The position numbers and the translations under genes were made by a program. From Vibrio astriarenae (GTDB lineage: Bacteria; Pseudomonadota; Gammaproteobacteria; Enterobacterales; Vibrionaceae), in assembly GCF_010587385.1 (NCBI RefSeq), contig NZ_CP047475.1, forward strand, positions 2,356,001 through 2,420,000: a stretch of DNA of 64,000 bases, given 5' to 3'. Within the stretch, counting starts at the first letter, position 1. Every line of letters begins with the position of its first letter. A model generated the notes under the pieces. The model searched no databases, was not told the DNA's origin, and saw nothing but the letters and a program-made list of their open reading frames with translations. Shown here in pieces: positions 1-7,009 of the stretch.

Positions 1-126
1 CGTTCTTGGGTGAAGATGAAAATCGGTGTTGCTAAGGGTAAAAAACTGCACGATAAACGTACTGATCTTAAAGAGAAAGATTGGGCACGTGAAAAAGCGC
101 GCGTCATGAAGAGCTCGCTGCGCTAA
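1..126 (+). CDS. smpB: SsrA-binding protein SmpB, 3' end
   Basis: The first 126 bases read open from base 1 and encode the last 41 residues of SmpB, including the Lys/Arg-rich tail ([23 protein letters not shown]) broken here as positions 10-32, and end in TAA. SmpB binds tmRNA and places it in the ribosomal A site during trans-translation; its basic C-terminal tail enters the empty mRNA channel. The tmRNA gene follows 67 bp downstream, the usual smpB-ssrA linkage, which supports the call. The gene begins before the window. Confidence 0.93.
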   Translation, partial: RSWVKMKIGVAKGKKLHDKRTDLKEKDWAREKARVMKSSLR

Positions 127-151
127 TATTGAGCAGTTAAACGCACAACGC

Positions 152-179
152 TAGACAGGGTTTACTTTTCTGGTAGTAT
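152..179 (+). promoter_or_regulatory. Probable ssrA promoter
   Basis: A -35-like TAGACA (152-157) and a -10-like TAGTAT (174-179) are separated by 16 bp. They lie just before the mature tmRNA 5' end at 194. Seen in sequence; promoter activity is inferred. Confidence 0.5.
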
Positions 180-193
180 GCGAAGAACACTTT

Positions 194-560
194 GGGGCTG
201 ATTTAGGATTCGACAGGAATTTTGCAGTCTGAGGTGCATGCCGTGGGGCGGTTGGCCACGTAAAAAGCCGCAAAAAAATAGTCGCAAACGACGAAAACTA
301 CGCACTAGCAGCTTAATAACCTGCTGAGAGCTCTCTTGCCCTAGCTTCCGCTTTTAAGACGGGGACCAACAAGAGATCAAACCCAAAAGAGCTAGCCCGG
401 ATTCTCCCGCCTGAGAGATGAACGGCGAAGTTTAATTCAGGATAGCCATCAACTAGCGTGTCGGTTCGCAGGTCGGTGGTGAAATTAAAGATCGACTAAG
501 CATGTAGTACCAATGATGAATGGTTTTTGGACGCGGGTTCAACTCCCGCCAGCTCCACCA
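194..560 (+). ncRNA. ssrA: tmRNA (10Sa RNA)
   Basis: A 367-nt RNA begins with the conserved GGGGCTGATTTAGGATTCGA and ends with a T-arm (GGGTTCAACTCCCGCC) and an encoded CCA. The tag reading frame is at 284-319 and encodes ANDENYALAA, followed by two TAA stops; alanine charged on the RNA supplies the first residue of the full tag. The RNA rescues stalled ribosomes with SmpB and marks nascent chains for ClpXP. Its 3' end is the insertion site used by the adjacent integrase, and integration has kept the RNA intact. Confidence 0.97.
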
Positions 561-565
561 ATTCA
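540..565 (+). repeat. Attachment site copy, integrase-proximal (tmRNA 3' end)
   Basis: The tmRNA 3' end at 540-553 (CAACTCCCGCCAGC) is repeated exactly at 13868-13881. Bases 555-565 (CCACCAATTCA) recur at 13882-13892. The only difference is T554, which is missing from the distal copy. Both copies are followed by the same GACGTC-type terminator hairpin. This is the expected pattern for site-specific integration into ssrA. Confidence 0.85.
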
Positions 566-572
566 ATAAATT

Positions 573-597
573 AAGACGTCCTATGGCGTCTTTTTTT
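573..597 (+). terminator. Rho-independent terminator of ssrA
   Basis: The inverted repeat AAGACG (573-578) / CGTCTT (587-592) has an 8-nt loop and is followed by a T-run. A near-copy of the hairpin lies at 13899-13923 beyond the distal att repeat. Confidence 0.85.
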
Positions 598-640
598 ATA
601 CCCGCAACTCATTAAAATCAACAACTTATTGACCTATGTC

Positions 641-745
641 ATCCTATCTTATCCTTTACCATCCTACATTATTGGCTATCCTTATAGATATCCTGACTCT
701 GAATTAAGAAGTGGGATACCTAAGGGATAAGTTATAACCAAGGAT
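641..745. repeat. Cluster of ATCCT / AGGAT repeats before the integrase
   Basis: ATCCT occurs at 641, 651, 661, 678 and 690; the first three are exactly 10 bp apart. Inverted versions (GGGAT or AGGAT) occur at 713, 724 and 741. The last lies within the integrase ribosome-binding region. The 10-mer TTGGCTATCC at 672-681 recurs at 13790-13799 near the other island end. These fit arm-type integrase or excisionase binding sites and an autoregulated int promoter; that role is inferred. Confidence 0.5.
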
Positions 746-750
746 AGAGC

Positions 751-1959
751 ATGGCACGGATTACCAAACCTCTTACAAATACAGAAATAAAGCAAGCTAA
801 AGCCCAAGAAAAGCAATACACCCTAAGTGATGGTGGCGGCTTGTTTCTGCGTGTTCGTCCAAATAATTCTAAAAACTGGCTTCTTAGTTACTACCATCCA
901 CTAACCAAAAAAAGACTTGTGATTGGTTTTGGTATGTACCCTGCGGTAACCCTTCAAGAAGCTCGAGTCAAGCGTGACGATGCTAAGTCACTCCTTGCTA
1001 AAGGGATTGATCCAAAATCTCACCGTGACCAAGCGTTAAGTCAGGCCATTCATTCAAACAACAATAGTTTGGCATCGATTGCAGATAAGTGGTTTTTGGT
1101 AAAGAAGACAAAAGTTACAGACAGTTATGCCGACGACATTTGGCGTTCCCTCGAGTTACACGTGTTCCCAACACTGGGAGCTATTCCGATCAATGAGATC
1201 GAAGCCCCCCGTGTTATCGAAAAACTTGAACCATTGGCCGCAAAGGGCAGCCTTGAAACAGTAAAGCGCGTTTGCCAACGCTTAAACGAAATTATGGTAT
1301 TTGCTGTTAATACTGGTGTTATTCACTCCAATCCTCTTCAGGGCATTAAAGCAGCCTTTGCGTCACCTAAAAAAACACACATGCCTACCCTTGCGCCTAA
1401 TGAACTGCCTAAGTTAATGAAAGCTCTCTCTACCGCAAGTATCAAGACTACTACGCGCTGTTTAATCCATTGGCAGCTCCATACAATGGTACGTCCCAAC
1501 GAAGCAGCTGGGGCTCGCTGGGAGGAAATCGACTATGACAATAACCTATGGACGCTTCCTGCCGAACGAATGAAGAAAGGAAAAGCGCATGTAGTTCCAT
1601 TGACAAACTCTACGTTAGAACTGCTTCAAATCATGAAGCCAATCAGCGGACATCTTGAGTTTATTTTCCCAGCAGATCGTTCGAACGATGCCCACATTAA
1701 CTCTCAGACTGCAAATGCAGCTATAAAACGCATGGGCTTTGCCGGGGTGCTAGTAGCACACGGCTTACGCTCAATCGCAAGCACTACATTAAATGAACAA
1801 GGATTCTCACCAGACATTATTGAAGCAGCACTCGCTCACGTTGATAGGAACGAGGTTCGTAGAGCCTACAACAGAGCCAAGTATATTCGAGAACGCCGTA
1901 ACCTTATGGAATGGTGGAGCGAATATATCTTGGAAGCTTCAAACAATAATATCTTGTGA
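751..1959 (+). CDS. P4-type tyrosine recombinase (island integrase)
   Basis: This 402-residue protein has an N-terminal DUF4102 arm-binding domain (about 1-95), a core-binding domain (about 105-200) and a catalytic domain. The catalytic residues can be seen: R248 in MVRPNEAA, a lysine near 276-278, H337 and R340 in HGLR, H363, and the nucleophile Y373 in RRAYNRA. It is expected to insert and excise the island at the tmRNA 3' end, 190 bp upstream. ATG at 751 follows AAGGA at 740-744. The gene is intact, unlike the related broken integrase at 14054. The next gene begins at its stop codon. Confidence 0.95.
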   Translation: MARITKPLTNTEIKQAKAQEKQYTLSDGGGLFLRVRPNNSKNWLLSYYHPLTKKRLVIGFGMYPAVTLQEARVKRDDAKSLLAKGIDPKSHRDQALSQAIHSNNNSLASIADKWFLVKKTKVTDSYADDIWRSLELHVFPTLGAIPINEIEAPRVIEKLEPLAAKGSLETVKRVCQRLNEIMVFAVNTGVIHSNPLQGIKAAFASPKKTHMPTLAPNELPKLMKALSTASIKTTTRCLIHWQLHTMVRPNEAAGARWEEIDYDNNLWTLPAERMKKGKAHVVPLTNSTLELLQIMKPISGHLEFIFPADRSNDAHINSQTANAAIKRMGFAGVLVAHGLRSIASTTLNEQGFSPDIIEAALAHVDRNEVRRAYNRAKYIRERRNLMEWWSEYILEASNNNIL

Positions 1960-1967
1960 GGATTAAA

Positions 1968-2744
1968 TTGAACAAAAAGACTTACTCACCTAAATGGCCA
2001 ATTGATGCATTCATTTCAATCAATGAAATTGCTTGTGCTTGGTTGTTTGTTGAATACGACATTCAAGAACATGACTATGACTTGGTTTGCTGGGAAAACC
2101 ATGGGGATTATTGTGGTAATCCTGCCTATCGTTATGCTTTCAACCAAATTAAGCAGCTTGTTTATCAGGCTGCTGCCAATAATGAACTCGAGTATACAGT
2201 TTATGGGGAAGCTCCAAAGCAGAACGAGACCATCAACACAAATCATCTAACCTTCTCTCGCTCTGCAATTCGTACCTGGCTACAAGCTCAATACCCGCAC
2301 ATCAAGCCTAAGAAATACTTTCCGGAGATCTTTGCCACTCAAGAGTCGAAAGATCTCAAGATCAAAGAACTTGAATCGATCATTGAGGAAAAAAACCATT
2401 GCCTAAGTGAGGCAGAAAAATGGTGGTACAAGAGTCAAAAAGAAATGCAAAACCTAAAAGATAGCCTTGAACACGCTACCAATGAGCTAGCACTAGCCAA
2501 AAAACACATGACACCTGATCAGCGTAAACTGAAATCGCTCAATCATCAGCTCGCGGTTTTGGTTCGTCTTTTGACAAAACCATCCTCAGCTCATGAAACT
2601 CCACCCTTTCAAAGTCAGAATAAGGTCATTGAAGCTATCCAGTCTGACTATTGTGATGTAAAAGTCCAAGGACTAGGGCAGCGTACCCTTGAAAAAAACA
2701 TTGCGTTCGCTTCAGAAGAACTTGATATTGCTTTAACTCAATAG
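1968..2744 (+). CDS. Island hypothetical protein with coiled coil
   Basis: The protein is not recognised. The open frame begins with GTG at 1956, overlapping the integrase stop. TTG at 1968 (MNKKTYSPKWPID) is preferred because GAGGA lies 5 nt before it at 1958-1962. About 258 residues result. The N-terminal half is tryptophan- and tyrosine-rich (to about residue 110). Residues about 120-185 form a charged, Leu/Glu/Lys-rich stretch that looks like a coiled coil. Translational coupling to the integrase suggests a function in island maintenance, perhaps DNA binding, but nothing in the sequence proves it. Confidence 0.7.
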   Translation: MNKKTYSPKWPIDAFISINEIACAWLFVEYDIQEHDYDLVCWENHGDYCGNPAYRYAFNQIKQLVYQAAANNELEYTVYGEAPKQNETINTNHLTFSRSAIRTWLQAQYPHIKPKKYFPEIFATQESKDLKIKELESIIEEKNHCLSEAEKWWYKSQKEMQNLKDSLEHATNELALAKKHMTPDQRKLKSLNHQLAVLVRLLTKPSSAHETPPFQSQNKVIEAIQSDYCDVKVQGLGQRTLEKNIAFASEELDIALTQ

Positions 2745-2837
2745 CACCGCAAGTGCTATGTAGTTCACCGCTACTGCGGTGAACTACCTTCCCATAGTGA
2801 ATATATTCCTTCTCAGCAAAAACACATCCTAGAAGGA

Positions 2838-3104
2838 ATGACTATGTCTCATGACATGCCACTTAGACTTATCAATAAAAAAGACTTGTTGTCTCGCCTT
2901 ACGATTTCAAACTCAACATTGCACTTACGAATCAGACAAGGGTTAATGACTCCACCAATTGACCTTGGAGGTCGCCGTGTTGGCTGGCCGGAGTATGAGT
3001 TGAACTCCCTAATTTCCGCACTTATCTCAGGTTGCTCCAGTAACGAAATTAAAAACCTCGTTTCACAGCTAGTTACAGATCGTAAAAACGGAGTTGTGCG
3101 ATGA
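2838..3104 (+). CDS. AlpA-like HTH regulator
   Basis: This 88-residue protein matches the AlpA/excisionase-type winged-helix family. KKDLLSRLTISNSTLHLRIRQG (helix-turn-helix, about residues 14-35, split here) is followed by the typical P.P..LGGRRVGWPE wing near 39-53. AlpA-like proteins activate integrase genes or act as excision factors in P4-like elements and Gram-negative satellites. ATG at 2838 is used; ATG at 2844 is an alternative. Its stop overlaps the ATG of the primase gene (ATGA), so the two are co-translated. A role in switching the island from the integrated to the replicating state is inference. Confidence 0.8.
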   Translation: MTMSHDMPLRLINKKDLLSRLTISNSTLHLRIRQGLMTPPIDLGGRRVGWPEYELNSLISALISGCSSNEIKNLVSQLVTDRKNGVVR

Positions 3105-5605
3105 ACCGCGAGAAAGAAGCTCAACATCATTACCAACCATTAGAGCAGCTCAATAAAGTACAAAAATCGCCTGCTGGAAACGATTTGGCTGTCACCATAG
3201 GCTCACACCACAAGCAAGCTCATGGCTTTAGCACAATTACCTATGATGGTATTTGCGACCAAATCAAGAAGCCTTTGAATCTAACGCACTTCAAGAAAAA
3301 TGAGATCGGGAAACTCATTTCTGCTAAAGCCAACTGCCCTTGGTTCATGGCAACTGACTGCCCTTCTAGAGCAAAACAATCTGTCGCAGAACATAATGAA
3401 TTCAAGCTACTAATTGTTGACTTAGACACTGGTGACTGGGTGGTCGGTGACCTAGTCAATGCTTTGAAATATGACCATGATATTTCGTCATTTGCTATCT
3501 ACTCAACTATCAGTTCAGTGCAAAATACACCGCGTTGGAGAGTGATTGTTCCTCTACTATACGCTGTTGATTTGCCGCTTTGGACCGCGCTGCAGGAGTC
3601 ACTTGCTAAAAGTCTAGGAGGAGACTTGTGCGCAATTAACTGCAATCAAATCGCATACCTTCCAGCATTGAGTGAGCTTAACAGCTGTTCGTACCAGTAC
3701 CATATCGAAACGGGTGCTTTAATTGACGGTCAGAAATCAAAGCTAGTTGATAGCTTTGAAACGATTGAGAATACTTTAGCACCCAAAAAACAAGCCCAAG
3801 AGCATAATTTCACTAAGAGCTTGTCTACTGGACAAATCAGTCCGATTGACCAATTAGAAGCTTCTACTTCATGGGACAATTTCTTACTGTATTTCGGATT
3901 TAAAAAGGTTGGGAAGCGCTGGCTTCACCCTGACAGTCAATCTGGTTCGCCAGGTGTCACGATTTCCTATCGAGATGATCGAAACGGAAGATATCTATCA
4001 GCACATGAAAGTGATCCATTAAACGATGGTTACTCTCACAGCAAATTTGATGTCTACTGTCACTTCGAACATAACGGTGACACCAACATCGCATTAAAAG
4101 CACTAGGAGATAAGATGCTGGTGTCTGGAGGCGCTACCATTAATCAACACAATAAGAAACTATTCAACCAAGCCAACCAGCCTGTGCCTATCGCGTCGGT
4201 TAGCACACTAGTTGATGCAACAAATTCGAATAAAAAATCAGTGTCTGAGAAAATTCAAGAAATATTGGATAGCGACCATATCCGTGGATGTGTAAACATC
4301 ACTCAATATGCACCTGACAATTTAATCTTCAAGTTTTCGGCTTCCCTGGCTAAATCAGCACAGTTTCCACAGCAAACAGCTGCTCTAATAGCTTTGGCAT
4401 CTTTCAGTTCTGCAGCTAATGGCTCATATGCAGTCCAATACCGTGATGGCTCCTCACTCTCTTTGGGCCTTTATGCCGTAAGCGAGCAGCCTCCGGGCAG
4501 CTCAAAAAGTCGAGTGTTGAACACAACTACTAGAGCTATTCGCTCTAAATTTGCTGAACTACGAAAGCTAGCTATTGACTCGGTGAGCTGCGATGCAGAT
4601 CTATCAAACGACGATGAATCAAAGCAAAAGCCCAGAGTCACTATCCCATACCTTACGGACACAACGCCAGAAGCCTTGGAACAAAAGTTAGCGCACCAAG
4701 GGGGGTACTTCGGTATTGCTAGTGCAGAGCAAGCTTCTATTGACACATTACTAGGTACAAACTTGGACCGAAAAAATAACAATGACGTCATCCTAAAAGC
4801 ATATACCGGGAATGAGCAACACGTTTCGTGTCGAGTTGGAAGAAATGGCTATAGCGGTTCGCCTTACGGTTCTGTTAATGTAATTGCACAAGAGGGCACT
4901 ATCGAAAGTATTCTCGCCAAGTCTAATGGGCAAGGTATCGCAGAACGATTTTTGATGATCTCTGAACCGAATATGCTTGGACATCGCCAGTACACCGAAT
5001 ACACGATGGTTGACCCAGAGTTATCTACCGACTTTGATAACCTTGCAAGTAATTTAGTCATGGCTCACCATAAACTTAAACCGGAGAGCATTGATGATTT
5101 GAATACCCTCTGTATTAACGTGTTAGGCTGGGAGCTTATCGACAAGTACCGCGCAAGAATAGAGCCGCGACTTGCTGACGGAGAGAAATATAGTCATTCG
5201 ATTTTACGCGGTGCATTTTCCAAAGCCGACATACAGATAATGAAGATTTCAGCATTACTACACCTATCAGGTCCTAGAAAAGACAAAGCCGTCATATCGG
5301 ACGTAGAAGTTGAGCAAGCTATTGGTGTCGTAAATGAACTACTCAACAATCTTTATAACATCATGGAGGCTAAAGGTATTATTGGTCTAAAGGCAGAATA
5401 TACCGCTATCTTGGCTTGTTTTGACAAAAATCGATTCCGAACCGAAAGGCAGCTAATTGAATCTCGTAAAAAAGTGAAACCATTCGTCAGCATGACCAAA
5501 AAGAATGATGCGATTCGCATGGCTATCAAAGAAATGCTCCAGGGTGGACTATTAACCCAAACTATCGACGATAAAAGTACGATACAACTTTCCATGGCCC
5601 AATAG
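3101..5605 (+). CDS. Island replication protein: primase-like domain plus DUF3987
   Basis: The protein has 834 residues. The N-terminal third resembles an AEP (PrimPol-type) primase: IVDLDTGDW with the acidic pair at 107 and 109, ST at 135-136, RWRVIVPL at 145-152, and QIAYLPAL at 183-190. Residues about 400-780 match the DUF3987 family of element-encoded, helicase-like proteins, with a degenerate P-loop (PPGSSKS, about 464-470) lacking the usual GK[ST]. Primase and helicase-like domains in one chain are typical of satellite and plasmid initiators. It is likely to start island replication after excision. The start overlaps the AlpA-like gene by 4 nt. Confidence 0.75.
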   Translation: MNREKEAQHHYQPLEQLNKVQKSPAGNDLAVTIGSHHKQAHGFSTITYDGICDQIKKPLNLTHFKKNEIGKLISAKANCPWFMATDCPSRAKQSVAEHNEFKLLIVDLDTGDWVVGDLVNALKYDHDISSFAIYSTISSVQNTPRWRVIVPLLYAVDLPLWTALQESLAKSLGGDLCAINCNQIAYLPALSELNSCSYQYHIETGALIDGQKSKLVDSFETIENTLAPKKQAQEHNFTKSLSTGQISPIDQLEASTSWDNFLLYFGFKKVGKRWLHPDSQSGSPGVTISYRDDRNGRYLSAHESDPLNDGYSHSKFDVYCHFEHNGDTNIALKALGDKMLVSGGATINQHNKKLFNQANQPVPIASVSTLVDATNSNKKSVSEKIQEILDSDHIRGCVNITQYAPDNLIFKFSASLAKSAQFPQQTAALIALASFSSAANGSYAVQYRDGSSLSLGLYAVSEQPPGSSKSRVLNTTTRAIRSKFAELRKLAIDSVSCDADLSNDDESKQKPRVTIPYLTDTTPEALEQKLAHQGGYFGIASAEQASIDTLLGTNLDRKNNNDVILKAYTGNEQHVSCRVGRNGYSGSPYGSVNVIAQEGTIESILAKSNGQGIAERFLMISEPNMLGHRQYTEYTMVDPELSTDFDNLASNLVMAHHKLKPESIDDLNTLCINVLGWELIDKYRARIEPRLADGEKYSHSILRGAFSKADIQIMKISALLHLSGPRKDKAVISDVEVEQAIGVVNELLNNLYNIMEAKGIIGLKAEYTAILACFDKNRFRTERQLIESRKKVKPFVSMTKKNDAIRMAIKEMLQGGLLTQTIDDKSTIQLSMAQ

Positions 5606-5969
5606 CTTACTTTTTGAGGTATAGGTGGGGTAATTGGCACTCCTCACCTTTAAAGCAGATAAACACTCAGTTTTAGGGTATTTTCTATAAATAAGGGTAG
5701 ATAGGGTAATAACTATCCTTATTTTCAGAAAGATCTTGTTCCAAAGCGACACAAGGTAAACTCTGAGTTACCTCAATCAGCCAAAAACCCACAAAGACTA
5801 AATCTCTCAGGAGGGGTAGAACTTTACCCCAAGATGTACCAACTACCTCAACCTAGTAAAGCTAACCATACTTTTTATTGGGGAGGGGGGGCGGACCAAG
5901 CACAACCTCCCCTCCCCCCTACCTCATATATCCTCATGCCAAGTGTGACCTATTTTTGAATATGGGAAC
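5606..5969. other. Non-coding stretch with AGGGTA repeats and a G/C-tract hairpin
   Basis: No convincing gene is seen. AGGGTA-like repeats occur around 5666, 5692 and 5702. TAAGGGTA (about 5690) can pair with TATCCTTA near 5715, followed by T-rich sequence. GGGGAGGGG (5880-5888) pairs with CCCCTCCCC (5909-5917) in a purine/pyrimidine hairpin. It could hold a transcription end for the replication gene, or replication-origin iterons; both are guesses. Confidence 0.4.
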
Positions 5970-6423
5970 TTAATGGCACAAGGTACACCTAAATTTGTTA
6001 AGTTCCTTGCCGATATCGCCATCTTTGCCGATTAGTGCGAGTGCAATCCGTGTTGGCCTGCAATCTCATGCAAAAGCACCTTACGGACATCATCAGGAGT
6101 GTGAACATGTTCAGCAACTACATAGACAGTGCCATCGTGATATACGCCTTGTACTGTACCCTCAGCACCATAGCGTTGTGCTGCTTGCTGTATTGCATCC
6201 GGCAGTTGCGCCTCCGTCGGAACCGCTTGAACAGGAGGTCGATTAGTCCAGCTGCCGACCAACTCGCGCCCAACATTATCAATCATTACGAGGGATCGGT
6301 TGATGGATTCACTATCCCCGGCAACGCTATGCCCACTCACAAGGTCGGATGGATGTGTATTCACACCACCAAGACTAAATGACACATCGGCAAATTTTTC
6401 GAAGCAATATAATTGATTATTAA
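5970..6423 (-). pseudogene. Frameshifted remnant of a large phage/ICE-type protein (HExxG metallopeptidase-like motif)
   Basis: The minus frame is open from about 6423 to 6032. It contains VYVVAEHVHTPDDVRKVLLH directly followed by EIAGQHG. A segment of the form (histidine, TPDD, HE..GH.G) is known to me from very large element-encoded polypeptides. At about 6035-6047 the frame breaks; the next frame reads ALIGKDGDIGKELNKFR and stops at 5970-5972, a natural continuation. No start codon or upstream domains remain. It is therefore a fragment with an indel. The family assignment is from memory and moderate; the frameshift reading is directly visible. Confidence 0.5.
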
Positions 6424-6545
6424 CTCACCCGACAATCGTTCTCAGCAAAACTACGATTTGCCTCGTAAAGCACATCGATGCCTCTCCCTCTAGAGACCAA
6501 TTAGACCGATAACAGCTCTATCACGATCACTAAGAAGACAACATT

Positions 6546-6803
6546 ATGAAAGAACACCGAGGTGATTCTATTCTTTCCACTTATACATTTTGCAAAAATG
6601 GACTGTCTATATCTCGACAAGAAAATTGGCTAACTATTGTGAGAGCAAATCATAGTTTGGTTGAGATGAGGTTTGACCTGCATTGCACACAGTTCGACAC
6701 CTACGAAGACGAGAGGCTGATGGTATGGAGTATCCAATATCAAATGCTATCGAACTGCAGGAGGCAAGTTTGTGGCTTTACCACCAGTTGGTCAGTGGGA
6801 TAA
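6546..6803 (+). CDS. Uncertain small ORF
   Basis: An 85-residue frame (MKEHRGDSILSTYTFCKNG...) has no recognised domain. Near 6720-6840 all three forward frames are open; one reads GGKFVALPPVGQWDKTRKLDF then stops (split: GGKFVALPPV / GQWDKTRKLDF), another MEYPISNAIELQEASLWLY. This suggests a decayed coding region with frameshifts rather than an intact gene. No good ribosome-binding site is seen. It may be debris beside the remnant at 5970-6423. Confidence 0.2.
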   Translation: MKEHRGDSILSTYTFCKNGLSISRQENWLTIVRANHSLVEMRFDLHCTQFDTYEDERLMVWSIQYQMLSNCRRQVCGFTTSWSVG

Positions 6804-6983
6804 AACTCGCAAGTTAGATTTCTGAGCATTAGTGACTCACCTAAGATCAGGTCATTAGCATTCGTGAAATTGCTTCGAGTCGGCACACTTCCGGACAAAA
6901 ATCAGTCAGTTCTATTTCTCTCATCTTGATGTGAATGTATGATAATCTGCATAGAAATTTATTCATTATGAATAGGGAGGATT

Positions 6984-6994
6984 CCCCCCCCCCC
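6984..6994. repeat. Poly-C tract downstream of res
   Basis: Eleven consecutive C residues lie between the res stop codon (7010) and the debris region. In the minus direction it is a G-run about 16 bp after the res stop. It may mark a recombination junction or be slippage-prone. Confidence 0.6.
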
Positions 6995-7009
6995 TTTAAA
7001 CAGCAAAAC

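Noticed and set aside
6032..6385. Intact 117-residue protein on the minus strand
   Set aside because: The start is an arbitrary GTG, the frame extends upstream, and the C-terminal continuation lies in another frame, so a frameshifted fragment is the better reading.
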